Below, in pieces: positions 1-7,783 of a stretch of 64,000 nt of DNA (positions are counted from its first letter, which is position 1; the number at the start of each line of letters is the position of its first letter). This DNA is from an uncultured Prevotellaceae bacterium (GTDB lineage: Bacteria; Bacteroidota; Bacteroidia; Bacteroidales; Bacteroidaceae), in assembly GCA_946185485.1 (NCBI GenBank), contig CAMHJQ010000001.1, forward strand, positions 124,001-188,000, given 5' to 3'. The notes below the pieces were generated by a model, which saw only the letters and a program-made list of their open reading frames with translations, searched no databases and had not been told where the DNA came from. A program made the translations under genes and the position numbers.

Positions 1-1
1 C

Positions 2-412
2 ATCTGCACATGGCTGATGAAGTGGTTCGATGCCAGCCGGATGCTCTCCGTCATGGCCATTGTTGGCATTTCAGCAACTTTCGGCGTCGTCTTCTTCACC
101 GACCGCAATGGTCTTTACTGCCTGGTGGCTGTCAGCATCTGCCTGTCGCTGATGTTCCCCACCATCTATGGTCTGGCCCTGCAGGGCATTGGTGAGAACA
201 CCAAGATAGCAGGTGCAGGACTCGTCATGGCCATCCTTGGCGGATCGTTCTTCCCGCCCATCCAGGCAGCCATCATCCAGAGCGGATGCACCATGCTCGG
301 ACTGCCCAGCACCAACCTGTCGTTCTTTATTCCGCTGTTTTGTCTGGCGATGGTGGCGTGGTACGGTCACCGCGCTTACGTACGACGCACCATCCTAAAA
401 GAAGAAGAATAA
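2..412 (+). CDS. fucP: L-fucose:H+ symporter permease (FucP-like MFS), 3' part only
   Basis: This is the C-terminal ~136 residues of a major facilitator transporter; the 5' part lies outside the window and the frame is open from base 2. It would import L-fucose with protons across the inner membrane. Four hydrophobic segments are visible. The stretch LMFPTIYGLALQGIG followed by TKIAGAGLVMAILGG matches the FucP family (SIMFPTIFSLGI in E. coli, from memory). The C-terminus is a short basic/acidic tail. Its last 86 bp overlap the 3' end of the convergent yfhO gene. A related glucose/galactose permease of the same subfamily cannot be excluded. Confidence 0.8.
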   Translation: MCTWLMKWFDASRMLSVMAIVGISATFGVVFFTDRNGLYCLVAVSICLSLMFPTIYGLALQGIGENTKIAGAGLVMAILGGSFFPPIQAAIIQSGCTMLGLPSTNLSFFIPLFCLAMVAWYGHRAYVRRTILKEEE

Positions 413-2852
413 GCAGCAGCACCACATAGGCGACGTATGCCACCGTCTCCGTGCGGTCGATGCTCTTGGGGAAGAAACTCAGCACCACCTGGTGCTTGCC
501 GGGTTTCACCTGCAGGGCACGCAACACGTAGTCCACACGTCCCAGTTCAGCCTCCTCACCGTCAATGGTAGCTGTCCAGCCTGGATAGTAGATTTCAGAG
601 AACACCACGACACCACCCTTGACGGAGTTAACCTCATACGTCAGTTGGTTAGGCTCGTAGGCCTGCAGGGTGACGACACTCGTTGAATCCTGCACACTAC
701 CCTCGCCCAGCACGTCGCGGAACTTCTTGTCGGCGACAGCCTCATGACGCAGCGGTAGCTGTCCGGTCATCTCCAGTTCCTCGTTGGCATTGTCAGCATA
801 GTGCACTTTGTCCACCATCCAAGCATTACCGTAGGCGTATGGGTTTGCCAGAGGCACGCTTTGTCCATCCTGCAACGGCAGGATGAAGTATTTCGTATTG
901 AGCATGTTCAGGATGGGATAGATGCTATCACCATTGACTTGCGTCATATCGCCGCCAGCCTTTGCCACAGCCTGCCCCATAGCAGCCATCTCAGGATGGA
1001 TATAGGCATCTATTAGTTCCTGATAGCGACGCAACTTGGCTGCATGATAGCCACCAATACTCTTGACGTATGCCGATGTCTCGTTCTCGTTGAAAGTGTC
1101 GGAAGCCATATTCAGCACGCGGTAGTCGAGCGACTTGTCCTGTATAATCTGGTCGATGGCTGGCGACTTGCGGATAGGCTCCTCACGGACGGTATTGGGT
1201 ACAAACATGGCATCGTTCAGGTAGCGCTTGTTCACCTGCCACATGTCCACCAGGCAGAGCACCACCAGCAGACATACGAGCCACTGGGCACGCAGCTTAC
1301 CATAACGGTAGAGCAGCAGCAAAGCCGTACCAATGACGATGACCAGCACCGTGCGCCAGCAGTCGGCGGTAAAGACGGCCATACGTACCTTGCTGATATT
1401 GGCCAGGAAGGACGACAGATACTCTTCCGGCAGCATGCGGCGCAGCTGCTCGGCATCGGCGGCCGACGTAAAGTCAAAGAACATCGTCGGCATCAGCGCA
1501 AAGAGTACAGCCATGCCGGCAGTCAGCAAGAACGAGACAACAACCCACTTCATCTTCTTGGCCAGCAGGTCCGGCTCGTCAACGATTTTCTTCAGTGCCA
1601 GCATGGCCAGCAACGGAATGGTAAACTCAGCGATGACCAGGATGGACGATACCGTACGGAACTTGGCATACATCGGCACATAGTCGATGAAGAAGTCGGT
1701 CAGCGGCATGAAATACTTTCCCCATGACAGCAGCACCGACAAGATGGTCACCGCCAGCAGCGCCCACTTCATAGGGCCCTTGACGATGAAGAGACCCAGG
1801 ATAAACAGCATGAGCACAAAGGCACCCACATAGACCGGACCCGCCGTAAAGGGTTGGTCGCCCCAATAGAGATACCACTGGCCGACATACTCAGCCAGTT
1901 CAGGGTCACACTGCTTCATGGCTGATTTCTCGTCACTCAGGTGTATCTGATGGGAACCGCCCTTGGCATTGGGCACCAATAGCGTCCATGTCTCGTCGAT
2001 GCCATAGCTCCACTGCGTGATATAGTCACGGTCCAAACCGCTCGACGACTGATTGCTGTCATTCTTCTTCACCAGTTCGCTGGCACCGCGCATCGACTCC
2101 TGACCATACTGCCACGTGTGATAAAGGCTGGACATGTTGATGCAGATGCCGATGGCAGCACCGGCAAGACATACGCCAGTGGCCTTCAACAGGTGTGCAT
2201 AATCCTTGCGGCGAAGCCCCTCTATGAGGAACGCTATCACCATAGCAACGATGATGAACAGATAATAATAGGTCATCTGCACGTGGTTAGCCTGCACCTC
2301 GAAGGCAGCGAATATGGCCGTCACCACCAGACCCCACAGATATTTTCCCCGATAGGCCAGCACCACACCCGCTATCATCGGCGGCAGGTAGGCCAGCGCC
2401 ATCACCTTCCAGATGTGTCCTGCGGCGATGATGATGAAGAAATAGCTGGAGAACGCCCAAATCACCGATCCCAGCATGGCCAGGTACCAGCGGAAGTCGA
2501 AAGCCCTCAGCAGCAGGTAGAAGCCCAGCAGGTAGGCAAAAACATACCACACGTTCTCTGGCAACCATAAGTGATAGACGGTAGCCGCCTTGTTCAGCAT
2601 GTTGGTGCTGTCGTATGACGGAGCCATCTGGTAGGTAGGCATACCACCAAACAAAGCATTCGTCCAGCGGGTACGTTCCCCCGTGCGCTCCTGATACTCC
2701 GACAGCTCCTGTCCGGCACCACGGCTGGCCGACGAGTCATGACGGTACAATATCCTCCCCTCGATATCGGCAGGGAAGAAATAGACAAAAGAGATTGCTA
2801 CAAATAACACGACCACCAGAATGTCAGGCAGCCACTGCTTCAGACTTTTCAT
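327..2852 (-). CDS. YfhO family polytopic membrane protein
   Basis: A ~841-residue inner-membrane protein with a dozen or more hydrophobic segments and a soluble C-terminal region, the usual layout of Bacteroidota YfhO proteins. In Gram-positives YfhO is linked to glycosylation of lipoteichoic acid; the role in Bacteroidota is not established. The start at 2852 (MKSLKQWLPD) is chosen because the first membrane helix follows at once, and a TAnnTTTG promoter lies about 25 bp upstream; in-frame codons further upstream read through that promoter. The last ~15 residues (RKRGDRTTPPSPDKTAE region) are read antisense to the end of the fucose permease and are polar and proline-rich, so the original stop was probably nearer the last helix. 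Confidence 0.85.
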   Translation of the reverse strand: MKSLKQWLPDILVVVLFVAISFVYFFPADIEGRILYRHDSSASRGAGQELSEYQERTGERTRWTNALFGGMPTYQMAPSYDSTNMLNKAATVYHLWLPENVWYVFAYLLGFYLLLRAFDFRWYLAMLGSVIWAFSSYFFIIIAAGHIWKVMALAYLPPMIAGVVLAYRGKYLWGLVVTAIFAAFEVQANHVQMTYYYLFIIVAMVIAFLIEGLRRKDYAHLLKATGVCLAGAAIGICINMSSLYHTWQYGQESMRGASELVKKNDSNQSSSGLDRDYITQWSYGIDETWTLLVPNAKGGSHQIHLSDEKSAMKQCDPELAEYVGQWYLYWGDQPFTAGPVYVGAFVLMLFILGLFIVKGPMKWALLAVTILSVLLSWGKYFMPLTDFFIDYVPMYAKFRTVSSILVIAEFTIPLLAMLALKKIVDEPDLLAKKMKWVVVSFLLTAGMAVLFALMPTMFFDFTSAADAEQLRRMLPEEYLSSFLANISKVRMAVFTADCWRTVLVIVIGTALLLLYRYGKLRAQWLVCLLVVLCLVDMWQVNKRYLNDAMFVPNTVREEPIRKSPAIDQIIQDKSLDYRVLNMASDTFNENETSAYVKSIGGYHAAKLRRYQELIDAYIHPEMAAMGQAVAKAGGDMTQVNGDSIYPILNMLNTKYFILPLQDGQSVPLANPYAYGNAWMVDKVHYADNANEELEMTGQLPLRHEAVADKKFRDVLGEGSVQDSTSVVTLQAYEPNQLTYEVNSVKGGVVVFSEIYYPGWTATIDGEEAELGRVDYVLRALQVKPGKHQVVLSFFPKSIDRTETVAYVAYVVLLLILLLLGWCVVRKRGDRTTPPSPDKTAE

Positions 2853-2875
2853 ACTTCTATTCGTTAATTTGCCTG

Positions 2876-2883
2876 CAAAGGTA
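2876..2883 (-). promoter_or_regulatory. -7 promoter box for yfhO
   Basis: On the minus strand the sequence reads TACCTTTG followed by C, a match to the Bacteroidota -7 consensus TAnnTTTG. It lies about 24 bp before the chosen start codon. Confidence 0.6.
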
Positions 2884-2946
2884 GCGCAAACTGACCGAAA
2901 AACCAAAAGAAATACATTTTTTTGGGAAGAATAAATGCATAAATGC

Positions 2947-2977
2947 TTTGTTATTCTGCTGTTTTTTAGTACTTTTG
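2947..2977 (+). promoter_or_regulatory. -33/-7 promoter for the MTA/SAH nucleosidase gene
   Basis: TTTG at 2947-2950 and TACTTTTG at 2970-2977 are separated by 19 bp, the full Bacteroidota primary sigma signature. The start codon follows about 20 bp downstream. Confidence 0.7.
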
Positions 2978-2996
2978 CAGACACAGAACAAAAATC

Positions 2997-3650
2997 ATGG
3001 ATATGAAAATAGGAATTATAGTAGCCATGGACAAGGAGTTGCGGCAGTTGCAGCAGCTCTTTGCCGACAGTGAGGTGCGCGTAGAGAAGTGCGGCATCGG
3101 CAAGGTAAACGCTGCCTTAGGTGCCCAGCGCATGATCAACGAGTTCCACCCCGACTGCATCATCAGCAGCGGATGCGCCGGCGGCAACGGTGATGACATC
3201 AACATTCAAGACGTGGTGGTAAGCAAGGAACTCTGCTACCACGACGTCTACTGCGGTACAGCCATCGACAACTGCACCCAGTACGGTCAGGTGCAGGGAC
3301 TGCCCGTCCGTTTCCAAGCTGACAGCATGTTGCTCCAGAAAGCGCAGCAGTTGGCTGCAACTTGTGAGATTCCCATCCATCCCGGCCTCATCGTCACCGG
3401 CGACTGGTTTGTGGACAGCAAGGAGAAGATGCGCGAAATTATCGGCCATTTCCCTGAAGCCAAGGCAGTCGACATGGAGTCATGCGCCATCGCCCAAACC
3501 TGCTACATCAACCAAGTGCCCTTTATTTCGTTCCGTGTCGTCAGCGACAAGCCGCTCTACGACACCGATGCCTCGCAGTACCATAACTTCTGGGACACCG
3601 TGGCCGAGCACTCTTTCCAAGTAACAAAATCGTTTGTAGAAAGTCTCTAA
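2997..3650 (+). CDS. mtnN: 5'-methylthioadenosine/S-adenosylhomocysteine nucleosidase
   Basis: A 217-residue cytosolic enzyme of the PNP/UDP phosphorylase fold that cleaves adenine from 5'-methylthioadenosine and S-adenosylhomocysteine, recycling by-products of SAM-dependent reactions. The N-terminus IGIIVAMDKEL carries the expected catalytic glutamate. VDMESCAIAQ is the ribose-binding Met-Glu motif, and the SDKP region holds the general-acid aspartate (SD). Length fits the family. A second ATG six bases downstream (3003) is an equally good start. The gene has its own promoter, is divergent from yfhO, and ends at a strong bidirectional terminator shared with the aldolase gene. Confidence 0.93.
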   Translation: MDMKIGIIVAMDKELRQLQQLFADSEVRVEKCGIGKVNAALGAQRMINEFHPDCIISSGCAGGNGDDINIQDVVVSKELCYHDVYCGTAIDNCTQYGQVQGLPVRFQADSMLLQKAQQLAATCEIPIHPGLIVTGDWFVDSKEKMREIIGHFPEAKAVDMESCAIAQTCYINQVPFISFRVVSDKPLYDTDASQYHNFWDTVAEHSFQVTKSFVESL

Positions 3651-3660
3651 GATATACAAC

Positions 3661-3704
3661 AAAAAAAGAACGAGACTATGTGACATAGCCTCGTTCTTTT
3701 TTTT
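3661..3704. terminator. bidirectional rho-independent terminator
   Basis: A long hairpin: AAAAAAAGAACGAG pairs with CTCGTTCTTTTTTT, and an inner CTATG/CATAG stem extends it. The A run on one arm and the T run on the other let it stop transcription from both convergent genes (mtnN and fba). Confidence 0.9.
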
Positions 3705-3721
3705 ATTGTGGAGAAATGTAG

Positions 3722-4726
3722 TTACTGAGCGAGTTTTCCGTCAGAACCGAGCACATTCACAATCTTGTGGATGTACATCTTCTTCATGTTCTCGCGAGCG
3801 GGCTTCAGATACTGGCGAGGATCGAAGTGGTCGGGATGCTCGGCGAGATGCTGGCGGATGGCAGCTGTCATGGCCAGACGAGAGTCTGAGTCGATGTTGA
3901 TCTTGCAGACGGCGCTCTTAGAAGCCTCGCGGAGCTGATCCTCGGGAATACCGATGGCATCGGGCAGGTTGCCACCGAACTTGTTGATGGTGTCGACCTC
4001 TTCCTGGGGAACAGACGAAGAACCGTGGAGCACGATGGGGAAGCCGGGGAGCTTCTTCTCGATCTCATGGAGCACATCGAATGCCAAGGGAGGAGGAACG
4101 AGCTTGCCAGTCTTCGGGTCGCGTGTGCACTGCTCGGGCTTGAACTTGTAAGCACCGTGAGAGGTACCGATAGAGATAGCCAGCGAGTCGCAGCCGGTAC
4201 GGGTAGCGAAGTCGATTACCTCCTCGGGCTTGGTGTAGTGGCTAACCTCAGAGGCTACCTCGTCCTCGACACCAGCGAGCACGCCGAGCTCACACTCTAC
4301 GGTGACATCGTACTGGTGGGCATACTCAACCACCTGGCGGGAAATCTTGATATTCTCCTCGTAAGGCAGTGCGCTGCCGTCGTACATCACTGAAGAGAAG
4401 CCCATATCGATACAGTCCTTGCAGAGCTCGAAGCTGTCGCCGTGGTCGAGGTGAAGCACAATCTCGGGATGAGCGCATCCCAGCTCCTTAGCGTATGCCA
4501 CAGCACCTTCAGCCATGTAACGCAGGATAGTAGCGTTAGCATAGTTGCGTGCACCCTTAGACACCTGCATGATAACGGGTGACTTTGTCTCAACGGCAGC
4601 CTGCACGATAGCCTGCATCTGCTCCATAGTGTTGAAGTTGAAAGCGGGGATAGCATAGCCACCGGCTACTGCTCTCTTGAACATCTCGCGAGTATTCACG
4701 AGACCTAAATCCTTGTAGTTTACCAT
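3722..4726 (-). CDS. fba: class II fructose-1,6-bisphosphate aldolase
   Basis: A 334-residue cytosolic, zinc-dependent glycolytic/gluconeogenic enzyme that reversibly splits fructose-1,6-bisphosphate into DHAP and glyceraldehyde-3-phosphate. Visible motifs are VLHLDHGDS (zinc-ligand His region), VECELGVLAG, SIGTSHGAYK and PIVLHGSSSVP with a further metal-ligand histidine. The start follows a purine-poor, AT-rich leader typical of this phylum. It is monocistronic, with its own promoter at 4769-4776 and the shared terminator at 3661-3704. Confidence 0.95.
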   Translation of the reverse strand: MVNYKDLGLVNTREMFKRAVAGGYAIPAFNFNTMEQMQAIVQAAVETKSPVIMQVSKGARNYANATILRYMAEGAVAYAKELGCAHPEIVLHLDHGDSFELCKDCIDMGFSSVMYDGSALPYEENIKISRQVVEYAHQYDVTVECELGVLAGVEDEVASEVSHYTKPEEVIDFATRTGCDSLAISIGTSHGAYKFKPEQCTRDPKTGKLVPPPLAFDVLHEIEKKLPGFPIVLHGSSSVPQEEVDTINKFGGNLPDAIGIPEDQLREASKSAVCKINIDSDSRLAMTAAIRQHLAEHPDHFDPRQYLKPARENMKKMYIHKIVNVLGSDGKLAQ

Positions 4727-4768
4727 AGTTTTTTAATGTTAATTATAAAGTGTTTGCTAAACTGACTG

Positions 4769-4776
4769 CAAAGATA
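4769..4776 (-). promoter_or_regulatory. -7 promoter box for fba
   Basis: TATCTTTG followed by C on the minus strand, about 43 bp before the fba start codon; matches TAnnTTTG. Confidence 0.6.
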
Positions 4777-4809
4777 GCAAATACTTTTGTAAAACAAAAA
4801 AAGAAAAGG

Positions 4810-4871
4810 CACGGATTACACAGATTTCACGGTTTTTAATGTTTTCCGTGCTTTCTCTGTAACCCGTGCAG
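4810..4871. repeat. imperfect palindrome downstream of the aquaporin gene
   Basis: GCACGGATTACACAGA (left) and the inverse of TCTCTGTAACCCGTGC (right) form 16-bp arms with two to three mismatches. Inside, CACGG and CCGTG form a second stem around a T-rich loop. It sits 29 bp past the aquaporin stop on that gene's own strand, so it may act as a terminator; it also resembles a dispersed intergenic palindrome. Confidence 0.55.
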
Positions 4872-4899
4872 GGGAAAATGCAAACTGCGTGTTGCAAAA

Positions 4900-5577
4900 T
4901 TACTTCTCAGCAGGCTCGATGAGCTTCCAGATGCAGGCTGCCAGTGCACCACCAACGAAGGGACCTACGATGAAGATCCAGAGGTTGGTCAGAGCCGTAC
5001 CACCCTGGAAGACGGCGGGAGCCAGTGAGCGGGCGGGATTCACCGATGTACCGGTATAGCGGATGCAGACGAGGTGAACGAGTACGAGGCTCAGACCGAT
5101 GGCCAGGCCAGCGAAGTTGTTGGTGGCACCGTTGGTCTTGGCAGTAGCACCGAGCACGACAAGCACAAAGACACAGGTGAAGATAATCTCAGCCAACAAT
5201 CCACCCATCACAGAGACGTTAGCCTGCAAGTCGTTAGCACCAGTACCCTCCATTCCGGGGACGTTGGCAACGAGCAATGCCAGCAGTGCGCTGCCAATGA
5301 AGGCACCGATGCACTGGAACAAAATATACATGCAACCCTCTTTGGCATCCATGCGACCGGCCAGGATGCAGCCCAGCGTGATAGCCGGATTGATGTGGCA
5401 ACCCGAGATGCCGCCAATGGTATAGGCCATAGCGACAACGGACAAGCCAAAAGCCAAGGCAGTACCAACCACTGCGGGAATGTTGTTAACAGGATCACAA
5501 CCCAGGCTGACGGCAACGCCACAACCCATCAATACGAGCACCATCGTGCCCACCATTTCTGCTAAATACTTTTTCAT
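4900..5577 (-). CDS. aqpZ: aquaporin, MIP family (AqpZ-like)
   Basis: A 225-residue channel with six membrane helices and both NPA half-helix motifs: SGCHINPAITLG near residue 60 and TSVNPARSLAP near residue 185. A residue set with Arg after the second NPA and a His/small-residue filter suggests a water-selective AqpZ rather than a glycerol facilitator, but selectivity is inferred. Length matches AqpZ (about 230). It is transcribed alone from a promoter at 5626-5633, divergent from the hydrolase gene at 5691. Confidence 0.88.
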   Translation of the reverse strand: MKKYLAEMVGTMVLVLMGCGVAVSLGCDPVNNIPAVVGTALAFGLSVVAMAYTIGGISGCHINPAITLGCILAGRMDAKEGCMYILFQCIGAFIGSALLALLVANVPGMEGTGANDLQANVSVMGGLLAEIIFTCVFVLVVLGATAKTNGATNNFAGLAIGLSLVLVHLVCIRYTGTSVNPARSLAPAVFQGGTALTNLWIFIVGPFVGGALAACIWKLIEPAEK

Positions 5578-5625
5578 AACCGTTTTTTTGTTTAAGTGAT
5601 TAATATTAAGTTTTCAATTTGAAGG

Positions 5626-5633
5626 CAAAAGTA
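5626..5633 (-). promoter_or_regulatory. -7 promoter box for aqpZ
   Basis: TACTTTTG followed by C on the minus strand; leader of about 45 bp to the aquaporin start. Confidence 0.55.
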
Positions 5634-5676
5634 TGAAAAAAAAATCAAAACAACAAGCAAAGTCAAAAAAAATTTG

Positions 5677-5684
5677 TACTTTTG
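5677..5684 (+). promoter_or_regulatory. -7 promoter box very close to the hydrolase start
   Basis: TACTTTTG ends only six bases before the ATG at 5691. If used, transcription would begin almost at that ATG, giving a leaderless mRNA, unless translation starts at the ATG at 5733. Confidence 0.5.
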
Positions 5685-5690
5685 TGGGCT

Positions 5691-6677
5691 ATGACAACAG
5701 AAAACCCTTATGTAAAACAATTTCCTGACCTGATGGTTGACAAGACCGTGCTCTACTGTCACGGCTTTGCCAGTAGCGGGCAGAGTGGCACGGTGACGCG
5801 GTTGCGCACCGTGATGCCCAACGCCAAAGTGATTGCTCCCGACCTGCCCGTGCATCCGCAGGAGGCCCTTGCGCTGCTGCGCGACATTTGCGACAAGGAG
5901 AAGCCCGACCTCATCATCGGCACGTCGATGGGAGGCATGTACACCGAACAACTGCGCGGCTACGACCGCATCTGCGTCAACCCGGCCCTGGAAATGGGCG
6001 AGACCATGAAGACTCACGGCATGACGGGCACGCAGCAGTTCCAGAACCCGCGACAGGACGGTGTGCAGGAGTTCTACGTCGACAAGGCACTTGTCAAGGA
6101 GTATCGCGACGTGTCGGAACAGCGCTTCATTGGTCTCACCGCCGAGGATGCCCGGCGCGTCTACGGTCTCTTTGGTGACCGCGACGACCTGGTGGACACC
6201 TTTGGCATGTTCAGCGAGCACTATCCCCTTGCTACTCATTTCCACGGCGAGCACCGCATGGACGACCGTTCGTACATGCACAGCGTGATGCCAGTCATCC
6301 GCTGGATTGACGACCGTCAGTCGAACCGCCAGCGCCCTATAATATATATAGGTATAGAGACCTTGATGGATGCGTACCAGAAACCCGCAGCATCCGCGCA
6401 AAAAACTGTCCGCTTGCTGATAGAGCACTACGACGTCTACTTCGTCGCCGCGCCTGCCGACCATGCCACGATGACGCCGTGGCTCGAAGAGTACATCAAC
6501 GTCCCAGCCTGGCGCCATACCGTCTTCACCTACCGCCGCGACCTGCTCTACGGCGACTACCTCGTCAGCAAAGAGAAGGAGGGCGACACGATGGCCACCC
6601 TCCTGGAGTATGGTTCCGACACGTTCAAGACGTGGGACGACATCATGGAGTATTTCTCACGCCTCGGCGGGCAGTGA
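5691..6677 (+). CDS. YqiA/UPF0227-type serine hydrolase fused to a degenerate 5'-nucleotidase-like domain
   Basis: A 328-residue two-domain protein. Residues ~15-205 are an alpha/beta hydrolase: VLYCHGFASSGQSG (oxyanion region) and IIGTSMGGMY (nucleophile Ser), as in YqiA esterases. Residues ~215-328 resemble the cytosolic deoxyribonucleotidase (NT5C, HAD) fold: HYDVYFVAAPAD, WRHTVFTYRRDLLYGDYLV and LLEYGSDTFKTWDDIMEYF follow the family order. The HAD nucleophile motif (usually IDxDGVLADF) reads IYIGIETLMDAY here, so both aspartates are lost, the cap segment is almost absent, and GDYLIDD became GDYLVSKE. The second domain is thus probably not catalytic. The start could instead be ATG 5733 (MVDKTVLYCHGF), which would leave a normal leader. 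Confidence 0.75.
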   Translation: MTTENPYVKQFPDLMVDKTVLYCHGFASSGQSGTVTRLRTVMPNAKVIAPDLPVHPQEALALLRDICDKEKPDLIIGTSMGGMYTEQLRGYDRICVNPALEMGETMKTHGMTGTQQFQNPRQDGVQEFYVDKALVKEYRDVSEQRFIGLTAEDARRVYGLFGDRDDLVDTFGMFSEHYPLATHFHGEHRMDDRSYMHSVMPVIRWIDDRQSNRQRPIIYIGIETLMDAYQKPAASAQKTVRLLIEHYDVYFVAAPADHATMTPWLEEYINVPAWRHTVFTYRRDLLYGDYLVSKEKEGDTMATLLEYGSDTFKTWDDIMEYFSRLGGQ

Positions 6678-6712
6678 TGCCTCTCACGCTTCAACCTCAC
6701 AGAATGACTATG

Positions 6713-7501
6713 TTATTCTTCTTTCATGGTTAACACATAAAAACATGAAGTCGTGAAGAAATTACGAACATACGGAATTATAGCCAAACACTTTGGCAAT
6801 TGCAGAGGACGCAATCCAAATTTTGTCTCATAATGGGGATTAATGAGCCAAAGGGTGCGGTCTGTGATGATGAATTTGCCTATGGTCTTCAGAAGCTGCT
6901 CAAATAACTCTATCGATGTCTTTGTTCCCTTTATGGACATCAATTCTTCAATGCAGGCATCATCCTCTCCATTGGCTTTCAGGAGCAGACGGAAGAATGT
7001 TTTTGGAAAGAGATGGACAAAAGGCAGATGACTGATGATTTTACTTCTACATATCTGCTGATGTCCCCCGAAAGGCATCTGCCAGGCAGGAAACGACATG
7101 AAAACAATGCCATTCTTTGCGAGGAACTGTGGCAGTAACGAAAGAAAACGCTTTTTTTCACCGATGTGCTCAATCACATCATGGCAGATGATGACGTCGA
7201 ACGTGCCATACAGTTCTTCTAGTAAGAATATATCCGACGCAAGGAAGTCGCCTTTCGCCTTGCAATCCATAAAGAACTTCCGTGCATCAGCTATTCTCCC
7301 TTCAGAGATATCCACACCTAACGTGTAACACCCCATTTGGGCAAAAGGGAGCAGATTGCCGCCGTCACCGCAACCTATTTCTAGTATGCGGCTGTCCTGC
7401 TCAAGCCGTTTGAACTGCTTAATATATGGAATAAAGAATTTTTGGCTGGTCTGGGCCAGTTCGTGGAAATAGAGTTTCCTGTTTTTGTGACGTTCTTGCA
7501 T
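6713..7501 (-). CDS. class I SAM-dependent methyltransferase
   Basis: A 262-residue soluble methyltransferase. Residues ~35-60 carry motif I (ILEIGCGDGGNL) and the acidic end of strand 2 (LGVDIS). IICHDVIEHIGEK is the motif after strand 4 typical of methyltransferase type 11/12 domains. The substrate cannot be read from the sequence. Late positions (RNFFTTSCFYVLTMK) are hydrophobic but too short for a clear membrane anchor. Lower GC than neighbouring genes suggests a different history. The gene stands alone with a promoter at 7542-7549 and converges on the hydrolase gene. Confidence 0.8.
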   Translation of the reverse strand: MQERHKNRKLYFHELAQTSQKFFIPYIKQFKRLEQDSRILEIGCGDGGNLLPFAQMGCYTLGVDISEGRIADARKFFMDCKAKGDFLASDIFLLEELYGTFDVIICHDVIEHIGEKKRFLSLLPQFLAKNGIVFMSFPAWQMPFGGHQQICRSKIISHLPFVHLFPKTFFRLLLKANGEDDACIEELMSIKGTKTSIELFEQLLKTIGKFIITDRTLWLINPHYETKFGLRPLQLPKCLAIIPYVRNFFTTSCFYVLTMKEE

Positions 7502-7541
7502 ATCCTTTATACGATGCTTGAGTTAAAAATAAAACTGTCTG

Positions 7542-7549
7542 CAAAGTTA
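7542..7549 (-). promoter_or_regulatory. -7 promoter box for the methyltransferase gene
   Basis: TAACTTTG followed by C on the minus strand, about 40 bp upstream of the start codon. Confidence 0.5.
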
Positions 7550-7687
7550 TCTCATTATTTCGCAAGCAACAACGATTGCCTATGGAAACATATATATAGT
7601 GTAAATAGCTAAAATATAATGGATTATAAGAAAAGGTGAGTGCTGGCGTATGGAAATAATTGGATGGAGGTATGGAAAGAAAAGATT

Positions 7688-7715
7688 AGCAGGCAAGCGA
7701 ATCCGCTTACCTGCT
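7688..7715 (-). terminator. rho-independent terminator of the regulator/secreted-protein operon
   Basis: AGCAGGCAAGCG and CGCTTACCTGCT form a 12-bp stem with one mismatch and a 4-base loop. On the minus strand it is followed by AATCTTTTCTTT, a T-rich tail. It lies 70 bp after the end of the gene at 7784-9589. Confidence 0.7.
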
Positions 7716-7783
7716 GTACTGAGCTTTTTGGTCTCCTTGTTTCCCTGTCTACAAAGAGTAAGTTCCGCTAACGAAAAGTGGTT

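Noticed and set aside
5592..6518. 308-codon open frame antisense to the hydrolase/nucleotidase fusion
   Set aside because: Covers conserved catalytic motifs on the other strand; no domain or promoter of its own.
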